A program made the translations under genes and the position numbers. A stretch of 23,510 nucleotides of DNA from an uncultured Emergencia sp. (GTDB taxonomy: Bacteria > Bacillota > Clostridia > Peptostreptococcales > Anaerovoracaceae): positions 1 through 23,510 of the forward strand of contig CALLDR010000140.1 of the NCBI GenBank assembly GCA_937997955.1. Direction: 5' to 3'. Within the stretch, counting starts at the first letter, position 1. Each line of letters starts with the position of its first letter. Shown in pieces: positions 1-6,068 of this stretch. Below the pieces are notes generated by a model. The model was not told the DNA's origin. It did no database searches and worked only from the letters and a program-made list of their open reading frames with translations.

Positions 1-94
1 AACCTGCGGCGAAGGCTATGTGCGCATCGCCTGCACGGTCAATGTGGACACCCTGAAGGAAGCCTTTGACCGGATTGCGAAGATCCAATTCTAG
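1..94 (+). CDS. Class I/II aminotransferase, C-terminal fragment
   Basis: The window opens inside a reading frame (codons from base 2) that ends at TAG 92-94. The 30 visible residues contain GEGYVRIA followed by a short helix with LKEAFDRIAKI. This closely resembles the C-terminal end of PLP-dependent fold-type I aminotransferases of the aspartate/aromatic group, where the G-x-G-Y-V-R-I segment is typical. The exact substrate cannot be judged from this piece. The next gene on the same strand starts 92 bases later and the two could be co-transcribed, although a hairpin lies between them. Confidence 0.6.
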   Translation, partial: TCGEGYVRIACTVNVDTLKEAFDRIAKIQF

Positions 95-114
95 TTTTCT
101 TTTGTCTGTTGCGG

Positions 115-146
115 CAGGCGGAGGGCCTGTGACCTTCCGCCCGCTG
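115..146 (+). other. Hairpin between aminotransferase and YjiH-type gene
   Basis: GGCGGAGG (117-124) pairs with CCTTCCGCC (133-141) apart from one bulged T, and CAG/CTG extend the stem outside. No T-run follows, so this may be an mRNA-stabilising or weak attenuating hairpin rather than a full intrinsic terminator. Confidence 0.35.
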
Positions 147-186
147 TATAGGAATTATATATTTACAATTAAGAGAGGAGAGAAAC

Positions 187-1599
187 ATGAGCGAGAGTAA
201 CAATGTAAACTCCGTTGCAGAAGAAACTGTTACGGCAGTGGAACTCGAACCTGTCAAGAACTCGAATATCGCCAAATTTATTATCGCATCTCTGGTCGGT
301 ATTTTCCTGTTCTTGATCCCAATTCCGAAAGGAACGACTTTTACCATTCCAATCGGTATCGTCATTGACTGGGTGAAAGCCCTTTTGAAGCTGGAGACCG
401 TAAACCTGTCCTATGTGGCTGTAGTGGCTTTTGTTACAGTTTCAACGATACTGACTATCATCAACAAATTATTTAAACCGCAATTTATTCAGAAAAGCGA
501 GATGATGAACAAGATCTTCTCACCATCGCCGCTGTATTTTGTCAGCCGTATCGTCGGTCTGATCATCGTATGGATGGTATACTTAGGGGTAGGTCCTGAA
601 ATGGTTACATCTGGTGCCACAGGCGGCTCCATGCTGGACGTATCGGGAACACTGATCTCTGTTATCCTGTGTATCGCGTTCCTGATGCCGCTGCTGACAG
701 ACTTCGGCATCATGGAGTTCGTAGGCGTACTGCTGAGAAAGGTAGTCCGCGCTCTGTTTACCGTACCTGGCCGTTCCGCCATCGACCTGGTCACTTCCTG
801 GCTGGGAACTTCCAACGCCGCGGCTATCCTGACTACGGGACAGTATGAATCCGGATTCTATTCAGCGAGAGAGGCTGCTACGATTTCCTGCAACTTCTCC
901 TTCGTTTCCATTCCGTTCTGCTACGTAATCGCGACTTTGATCGGCGTGGAAGAGAAGTTCACCATCTTCTATCTGATCAGCCTGATCGGAGGCGTTGTCC
1001 TGGCTATGATCATTCCTCGTATCCCGCCTCTGAGATGGATTCCGGATACTTATGATGAAATTTCCGGCAAGAGGATCAGCGAGCAGGTACCGCAGGGCGT
1101 GTCCAAGATGAAGTGGGCGCTGAACCTGGCGGGCCACAGAGCAGAGGGCGCTACGCTGAAGGGCGTCGGACAGTCCGGCCTCCGTGTTTACGCCACCATG
1201 TTCCTGGATCTGATCCCAGTGGTTATGGCCTGGGGAACCATCGTCCTGATCCTGGTAGAATACACGCCGGTCTTCGACGTGGTATCCATTCCATTTGGCT
1301 GGCTCATGGACGTATGCGGCATTGAAGGCGCTAAGGAGCTCGCTCCGACCATGCTGGTAGGCTTTGCTGACCAGTACATTCCGCCTCTGATGCTGGCAGA
1401 TTACGCGGTCGAGAGAACTCGTTTCATCTTGGGCTGCGCGTCCCTGCTGCAGATCATCTACATGACAGAAGTAGGCCTGATCGTATTGAAGTCCAGAGTA
1501 CCGGTAAACGTAGGACATCTGTTCGTCGTATTCCTGGAGAGAACCGTCATCGCGATTCCTCTGGTAACGGTACTGACCAATCTGCTTGTGACATTCTAA
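187..1599 (+). CDS. YjiH-family membrane protein with nucleoside-recognition (Gate) domain
   Basis: A 470-residue polytopic membrane protein. After a hydrophilic N-terminus of about 28 residues come hydrophobic segments near residues 29-46, 75-93, 118-137 and 153-172. A Gate-type region follows at about 155-260, with FGIMEFVG, SWLGTSNAAA and the polar/helical stretch YSAREAATISCNFSF. More membrane helices fill residues 330-470. Length and order match YjiH-family proteins, thought to be transporters of unknown substrate. The start has a good ribosome site (AGAGAGGAGAG, about 4 bases before ATG). A strong terminator follows and the next gene is on the other strand, so the gene ends its own unit. 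Function beyond membrane transport is not known. Confidence 0.8.
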   Translation: MSESNNVNSVAEETVTAVELEPVKNSNIAKFIIASLVGIFLFLIPIPKGTTFTIPIGIVIDWVKALLKLETVNLSYVAVVAFVTVSTILTIINKLFKPQFIQKSEMMNKIFSPSPLYFVSRIVGLIIVWMVYLGVGPEMVTSGATGGSMLDVSGTLISVILCIAFLMPLLTDFGIMEFVGVLLRKVVRALFTVPGRSAIDLVTSWLGTSNAAAILTTGQYESGFYSAREAATISCNFSFVSIPFCYVIATLIGVEEKFTIFYLISLIGGVVLAMIIPRIPPLRWIPDTYDEISGKRISEQVPQGVSKMKWALNLAGHRAEGATLKGVGQSGLRVYATMFLDLIPVVMAWGTIVLILVEYTPVFDVVSIPFGWLMDVCGIEGAKELAPTMLVGFADQYIPPLMLADYAVERTRFILGCASLLQIIYMTEVGLIVLKSRVPVNVGHLFVVFLERTVIAIPLVTVLTNLLVTF

Positions 1600-1637
1600 G
1601 AAACTGTTGTATATCAGGTTTTTATCAAGCTTATATC

Positions 1638-1664
1638 AAAAGACCGCCGGAAGGCGGTCTTTTG
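1638..1664 (+). terminator. Intrinsic terminator after YjiH-family gene
   Basis: AGACCGCC (1641-1648), loop GGAA, GGCGGTCT (1653-1660). It is extended by AAA/TTT on the outside to an 11-bp stem that runs into T-rich sequence. It separates the plus-strand gene from the convergent GntR gene and could work in both directions. Confidence 0.85.
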
Positions 1665-1716
1665 TAATGTCTCTTTGTAATGTCTCGATGATCTTTTGAT
1701 GTACATGCGTTTTTAT

Positions 1717-2481
1717 TCAGCCCTTTGTCACAGCGTCGTCGATCATGGACACCTTGATGTTTCCCAGATGCCGCTGCATGGCCTCCGCGGCGGCGTCCGG
1801 ATCGTGGTGCTCGATGGCGCTGATGATGGCGGCGTGTTCCCTGTAGATGTTGTCGATGGAATCCCCTTCAAAGTAGGACAGGCGGACGCTGCTGATGATG
1901 AACCGGTCTATCAGATAGGAAAGGTTCTCCATGGTGTTGTAGAGCAGGGTGTTGCCCGCGATCCTGACGATCTCCAGGTGGAAGCTCTGGTCAAAGGACG
2001 CCTTGGCTACCGCGTCTCTTCCTGTCATCATCTGCTTCAGATTGCTGCGCAGAGCCAGGATATCCGTAGGAGCAGCGGTCGCCGCGGCCTTGCGGACGGC
2101 GTAGTCTTCCAGGCAGGTTCGCATTTCGTACAGCTCCTGCTGGGTGCCGTGGCTGAGCATGAAGGACAGGGAAAGGGGCTCAAAATAGCTGGACTGGATG
2201 TTGTTGACGATGAAGTTGCCCCGTCCGTGCTGCCGTTCCACCAGCCCAAGCATTTCCAAAGATTTCAGGGCTTCCCGCAGGGCGGGCCGTCCGATGCCCA
2301 GCTGCTCCGTCATTTCCCGTTCCGGCGGCAGCTTGTCCCCCTCAGCAAGCTCGCCGTCCAGAATCATCTTCTGAATATGGCGGATGACCTGGTCGGACAT
2401 TTTTTTGCTTTCATTGTTGTCGCTATTGCCGTTTCTGTCGCTGTGCCGTTCGCTGGCGTTGGCCTTCACACGTTCTGCCAT
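1717..2481 (-). CDS. FadR-type GntR transcriptional regulator, probable repressor of the divergent etfBA-lactate dehydrogenase operon
   Basis: 254 residues. A basic, Asn/Ser-rich N-terminal 25 residues precede a GntR winged helix (about 27-95; GDKLPPEREMTEQLG and RPALREALKSLEMLGLV are typical). A C-terminal FCD ligand domain (about 105-240) carries likely metal ligands in FDQSFHLEI and the REHAAI and QRHL helices. I chose the ATG at 2481 because AAGGAGGA lies 7-8 bases upstream; the open frame extends much further without another ribosome site except a weak option at 2505. FCD regulators usually sense small carboxylates. The divergent position and the TGGTnnnACCA palindrome at 2595-2613 point to control of the lactate operon by lactate or a similar 2-hydroxy acid (inference). 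Confidence 0.88.
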   Translation of the reverse strand: MAERVKANASERHSDRNGNSDNNESKKMSDQVIRHIQKMILDGELAEGDKLPPEREMTEQLGIGRPALREALKSLEMLGLVERQHGRGNFIVNNIQSSYFEPLSLSFMLSHGTQQELYEMRTCLEDYAVRKAAATAAPTDILALRSNLKQMMTGRDAVAKASFDQSFHLEIVRIAGNTLLYNTMENLSYLIDRFIISSVRLSYFEGDSIDNIYREHAAIISAIEHHDPDAAAEAMQRHLGNIKVSMIDDAVTKG

Positions 2482-2517
2482 GACAGTATCCTCCTTTTGA
2501 AACATCTCTTGTCGAAC

Positions 2518-2546
2518 ATTATAGCGGAAATTGTAAGAAAAATCAA
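2518..2546 (-). promoter_or_regulatory. Promoter of the GntR regulator gene
   Basis: Read on the minus strand: TTGATT (2541-2546), 17-base spacer, perfect TATAAT (2518-2523). The leader before the ATG at 2481 is about 30 bases. Confidence 0.75.
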
Positions 2547-2564
2547 TGAATGACCAAAAAAGTA

Positions 2565-2593
2565 TTGCAATAAATACAAACCTGTTGTACAAT
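2565..2593 (+). promoter_or_regulatory. Promoter of the etfB-etfA-dehydrogenase operon
   Basis: TTGCAA (2565-2570), 17-base spacer, TACAAT (2588-2593). The expected start of transcription near 2600 falls inside the palindrome at 2595-2613. The leader to the etfB ATG is about 185 bases. Confidence 0.75.
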
Positions 2594-2594
2594 A

Positions 2595-2613
2595 CAAGTG
2601 GTAAGACCACTTG
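2595..2613. promoter_or_regulatory. GntR/FadR-type operator overlapping the lactate operon start site
   Basis: Perfect inverted repeat CAAGTGGT-AAG-ACCACTTG. Its core TGGTAAGACCA fits the TnGTnnnACnA pattern known for FadR-subfamily GntR regulators. It begins two bases after the -10 box, so a bound regulator would block initiation or escape. The natural ligand of the site is the divergent GntR protein. Confidence 0.75.
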
Positions 2614-2620
2614 AGAGAAA

Positions 2621-2709
2621 GTGTAAGAAAAGTGCAAATTATAAGTGTAATTTGCAAGTATCATTTGTAAGCGCAATTCATGATTGCTGATTGCGGATTG
2701 CAAGTGTAA
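2621..2709 (+). repeat. Degenerate 13-bp repeats in the lactate operon leader
   Basis: Successive units GTGCAAATTATAA (2632), GTGTAATTTGCAA (2645), GTATCATTTGTAA (2658) and GCGCAATTCATGA (2671) share a 13-base period and a G-starting, A-ending frame. Weaker relatives lie on both sides. The rest of the leader to 2784 is purine-rich and holds no gene. Confidence 0.45.
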
Positions 2710-2784
2710 AGCTGGACTGAAAGAGAAAAGCGAAAAAAGGTGAAAAGTAGTAGTAGAAAAGGAGACGACAAAGAAGAGGTAGAT

Positions 2785-3594
2785 ATGAACATTCTCGTTT
2801 TGATAAAAGAAGTCCCTGACATGGAGAAGGTCAGGTTCGACAGCGAGCGTGGCGTAGTGGACCGGTCCTCTGCGCCGGCGGAGATCAATCCCTTTGATGA
2901 AAGCGCGCTGCAGGCCGCCCTGGAGCTGAAGAGAAAGTACGGCGCTCACGTAACCGCCATGACCATGGGGCCGCCCCGCGCGGAGCAGACCCTGCAGGAC
3001 GCCTATGCCAGAGGGGCCGACGCGTGCATCCTTTTGACGGACAGGGCCTTCGGCGGTTCTGACACCATCGCCACATCGAGAACCCTGGCAGCCGCCATCG
3101 CGGAGGGCGAGTACGATCTGATCCTCTGCGGAGAAAAGTCTGTAGACGGCGATACGGCCCAAGTAGGCGCGGAGACGGCGGCCCTTCTGGGAATCCCCCA
3201 CGCCTATTACGTCGACGCCATCCAGCTGACGGAGGGTGAAGACGGAGAGAAGACCGTCCAGGTATCCATCGAGAACCTCTGCGGCAGCCGGCAGATCCGG
3301 ACCATGACCCTGCCCGCTCTGGCAGGCGTGACCAAGAACATCGGAAAGCTGGAGCTGTCCACCGTAGACAGAAAGCTGGAATCCCTGACGGTGGAGGCCA
3401 GGAAAATCGGTCTCGACGATCTTCCGTCCCTGTCAAAGGAGGATACAGGCTTCAAGGGCTCTCCGACAAAAGTGGCAGGCATCGAGGTGCCAAAGGCCGT
3501 CGAGAGAGAGAGCCGGATATTCCGGGAGGATTTTTCAGCTTTCGCGGATTTGTTGAAGGAGGAGCTGGCAGAAAGGGGTGTGCGCGTTGGATAA
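2785..3594 (+). CDS. etfB: Electron transfer flavoprotein beta subunit (LctB-like)
   Basis: 269 residues with the standard EtfB layout: N-terminal NILVLIKEVPD, then INPFDESALQAALELK and VTAMTMGPP. The loop CGEKSVDGDTAQVG (about residues 113-126) forms the nucleotide site that holds NAD in bifurcating ETFs and AMP in classical ones. It forms a dimer with the next gene product. I start it at ATG 2785, with AGAAGAGG about 5 bases upstream, not at the upstream GTG 2740, which has no ribosome site and adds an unrelated basic stretch. It is first in an operon with etfA and an FAD dehydrogenase, the order of lctB-lctC-lctD in Acetobacterium woodii. That system couples lactate oxidation by NAD+ to ferredoxin oxidation. 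Confidence 0.92.
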   Translation: MNILVLIKEVPDMEKVRFDSERGVVDRSSAPAEINPFDESALQAALELKRKYGAHVTAMTMGPPRAEQTLQDAYARGADACILLTDRAFGGSDTIATSRTLAAAIAEGEYDLILCGEKSVDGDTAQVGAETAALLGIPHAYYVDAIQLTEGEDGEKTVQVSIENLCGSRQIRTMTLPALAGVTKNIGKLELSTVDRKLESLTVEARKIGLDDLPSLSKEDTGFKGSPTKVAGIEVPKAVERESRIFREDFSAFADLLKEELAERGVRVG

Positions 3595-4585
3595 GAGAGA
3601 ATACAAGGGAATCTTAGTGATCGCGGAGATGGAGCATGACCATATCCACAGAGTGGCCTTCGAGCTGCTGTACAAAGGCCGCCAGCTGGCGGAGGCCGCG
3701 GGGGAGAGCCTGTCCTGCCTGCTGCTGACCGGACAGGACACAGACGCTTCCGAGCTGTGCCGCAGAGGCGCGGACCAGGTATTTGTCATGGAGGATCCGT
3801 GCTTTGCCGCGCCGGAGGAAGGCCTCTTTGCTGAAAACATCGTCAGCTTCATCAGAGAGCGCCGGCCTGCCACCGTTTTGGTCGGGGCGACCCATCTGGG
3901 AAGGTCTCTGGCGCCGAGAATGGCCGCGGTGCTGGGCACTGGCCTGACCGCCGACTGCACGGAGCTGAAGATCGCCGATGACGGCGCGCTGGAGCAGATC
4001 CGTCCGGCCTTCAGCGATAACATCCTGGCCCATATTAAGACTATGAACCGGCCGCAGATGGCGACGGTGAGATACAAGGAATTTCAGGAGGCTCAGCTGC
4101 GGGAGGGCGCGGAGATCCGCATAGAGAAGCTTCCGCCTTACGTGACGGAATCCAAAGGCGTCAGAATCGAGGAGATCGCCTCCATCGGCGAGGTAGATAT
4201 CACCGACGCGGAGGTGGTCGTCGCAGGCGGCAGAGGCATCCGCAAGGAAGAGGATCTGCAGCTTTTGCAGGAGCTGGCTGACGTGCTGGGCGGCCAGGTA
4301 GGCGTATCCCGCGCTCTGGTGGACGCCGGTATGGCGGCCAGCAGCATCCAGGTCGGCTATAGCGGAAACAGAGTGAAGCCAAAGGTGTACATCGCCTGCG
4401 GCATTTCCGGCGCGCCGCAGCATCTGGCGGGCATGAAGGAATCCGACCTGATCATCGCCGTCAACAGCGATCCGTCAGCGCCGATCTTCCAGGTTTCCGA
4501 TTACGGCTTTGTAGGCGATCTCTACGAGATCGTTCCCAGGCTGACAGAGGTATTGAGAAGCGAAGCTTCCAGAAAGGACAGGTAG
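3578..4585 (+). CDS. etfA: Electron transfer flavoprotein alpha subunit (LctC-like, without ferredoxin domain)
   Basis: About 335 residues. The N-terminal domain contains YKGILVIAE and VGATHLGRSLAPRMA. The C-terminal FAD domain has VVAGGRGIRKEED, VGYSGNRVKPKVYIACGISGAPQHLAGM and VNSDPSAPIFQVSDYGFVGD, all typical of EtfA. It overlaps the end of etfB. GTG 3578 is the longest start; TTG 3587 (three codons later, 9 bases after GAAAGGGG) may be the real one, so the overlap is 17 or 8 bases. There is no cysteine-rich ferredoxin-like N-terminus, unlike the longer EtfA (LctC) of the A. woodii complex. A bound FAD and dimerisation with EtfB are expected. Confidence 0.9.
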   Translation: MCALDKREYKGILVIAEMEHDHIHRVAFELLYKGRQLAEAAGESLSCLLLTGQDTDASELCRRGADQVFVMEDPCFAAPEEGLFAENIVSFIRERRPATVLVGATHLGRSLAPRMAAVLGTGLTADCTELKIADDGALEQIRPAFSDNILAHIKTMNRPQMATVRYKEFQEAQLREGAEIRIEKLPPYVTESKGVRIEEIASIGEVDITDAEVVVAGGRGIRKEEDLQLLQELADVLGGQVGVSRALVDAGMAASSIQVGYSGNRVKPKVYIACGISGAPQHLAGMKESDLIIAVNSDPSAPIFQVSDYGFVGDLYEIVPRLTEVLRSEASRKDR

Positions 4586-4591
4586 TGGACC

Positions 4592-5998
4592 ATGAAATAT
4601 CATCTGATTACAAGCGAAGTTGTAGACCGTCTGATTCAGGCGGTGGGAGAGGATTTCGTCATCACCGGCAGGGAACGGACGGCATCCTACCTGTACGATG
4701 AGGTGGAGATCACCTACCGCCCGGACGCGGCGGTGGATTCTGTGGTGGTGAAACCGGCTGATACCCAGGAGGTGGCGGCTGTCATGAAGATCGCGGACGC
4801 CCTGACCGTGCCTGTGGTCGTCCGGGGCGGCGCTACCGGCCTGGCCGGCGGCTGTACGCCGGTGGTGGACAGCATCATCATCTCCACGGAGCGAATGAAT
4901 CACATACTGGAAATCGACGAGGAGAACATGGTGGCCGTGCTGGAGGCCGGCGTTACCCTGATGGATCTCCTGGAGGAGCTGGAACAGCACGACGGTCTCA
5001 GTTTTCCGGTGCACCCGGGAGACGAAGGCGCTCAGATGGGCGGCATGGCCGTGACCAACGCAGGCGGCGCGCGGGCTGTGCGCCACGGCGTCATGCGCAA
5101 GCACATCTTGGGCGTGGAAGCCGTGCTGCCAAACGGTGAGATATTGGAATTGGGCGGCAAGCTGATCAAAAATAACGCGGGGTACAACCTGACCCAGCTG
5201 CTGCTGGGCAGCGAGGGAACCCTGGCCATCGTAACAAAGGTGATCCTGAAGATCTTCCCGAAGGACAAGGCGTCCGCCACCATCGTGGCGCCTTTTGAGA
5301 CCATCCGGGACGCGTGCCACGCGGTGACGGATATTTTGAAGAGCGGCTACACGCCTCTGGCGGTGGAGTACATGGACAAGCGGCTCTTTGTGGATACGGC
5401 AAAGATGCTGGGCCTCGAATGGCAGGCAAAGGACGGCAGCGCCGACCTTTTGATCATTCTGTCGGAGCGGACGGAGCAGCAGCTGTACGACGCCGTAAGG
5501 GCCATCAACGAGATCTGCAAAGCTAACAAAGCCCTGACGTGCCTCTTTGCCAGCAAGGAAAAGGAGCAGGAGGAGCTGCTGCTGGTCAGAAGCCAGCACT
5601 ATGAGCTGATCAAGGACGAGATCTGCGACTCCTTCGATATGGCTGTGCCGGTATCCCACGTGTCTGACTTCATCCTGAAGCTGAAGGAGCTGGTTGAGGA
5701 GTATCACACGGGGACCAACGTCATCGCCCATATCGCTGACGGAAACGTGCACAACGATATCCTCTATCTCCCTGACGGGTCCATTCCGGACTACGCCGAC
5801 GAGCTGAAGCACAAGATGTACGACCTCTGCTACAGCTACGGCGGCACGGTGACCGGCGAGCACGGCATCGGCAAGATCAGGGTAGAAGAGCTGAAGGCTC
5901 AGAAGCCGGCGGCCGAGCTGGCTCTGATGGAAGGCATCAAAGCGGTATTCGACCCGAAGGGCATCATGAACCCAGGCGCGGTACTCGGCATAGAATAG
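4592..5998 (+). CDS. FAD-linked D-lactate/glycolate-type dehydrogenase (GlcD/LctD family)
   Basis: 468 residues. The PCMH-type FAD domain lies at about 40-220, with RGGATGLAGG at 78-87, FPVHPGDEGAQMGGMAVTNAGG and LLLGSEGTLAIVTKV. A C-terminal substrate/cap domain follows, with the conserved HIADGNVHND (380-389) and GEHGIGK (422-428). These histidines are typical of the GlcD/D-lactate dehydrogenase family and sit at the substrate or metal site. It starts 6 bases after etfA, with AGGACAGG upstream. With EtfAB it probably forms an electron-bifurcating (or confurcating) 2-hydroxyacid dehydrogenase, most likely lactate to pyruvate. No lactate permease or racemase follows. Lactate is inferred from gene order; glycolate or 2-hydroxyglutarate are alternatives. 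Confidence 0.88.
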   Translation: MKYHLITSEVVDRLIQAVGEDFVITGRERTASYLYDEVEITYRPDAAVDSVVVKPADTQEVAAVMKIADALTVPVVVRGGATGLAGGCTPVVDSIIISTERMNHILEIDEENMVAVLEAGVTLMDLLEELEQHDGLSFPVHPGDEGAQMGGMAVTNAGGARAVRHGVMRKHILGVEAVLPNGEILELGGKLIKNNAGYNLTQLLLGSEGTLAIVTKVILKIFPKDKASATIVAPFETIRDACHAVTDILKSGYTPLAVEYMDKRLFVDTAKMLGLEWQAKDGSADLLIILSERTEQQLYDAVRAINEICKANKALTCLFASKEKEQEELLLVRSQHYELIKDEICDSFDMAVPVSHVSDFILKLKELVEEYHTGTNVIAHIADGNVHNDILYLPDGSIPDYADELKHKMYDLCYSYGGTVTGEHGIGKIRVEELKAQKPAAELALMEGIKAVFDPKGIMNPGAVLGIE

Positions 5999-6024
5999 AA
6001 AAGCAGAAAGACAGAGAAAGCAGA

Positions 6025-6068
6025 AGAGGACTAGGCGCCTGCGAAAGGCAGGCGCCCAGTCCTCTTTT
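6025..6068. terminator. Bidirectional terminator between dehydrogenase and P-type ATPase genes
   Basis: AGAGGACT (6025-6032) pairs with AGTCCTCT (6058-6065) and GGCGCCTGC (6034-6042) with GCAGGCGCC (6048-6056), around a GAAAG loop with one A/C mismatch. T-rich sequence follows on plus and A-rich sequence precedes, so it can end both convergent units. The minus-strand stop codon at 6067-6069 touches the stem. Confidence 0.85.

Noticed and set aside
1696..2553. Long plus-strand open frame opposite the GntR gene
   Set aside because: It is the antisense shadow of the GntR gene; the minus frame has a winged helix and FCD domain, promoter and ribosome site.
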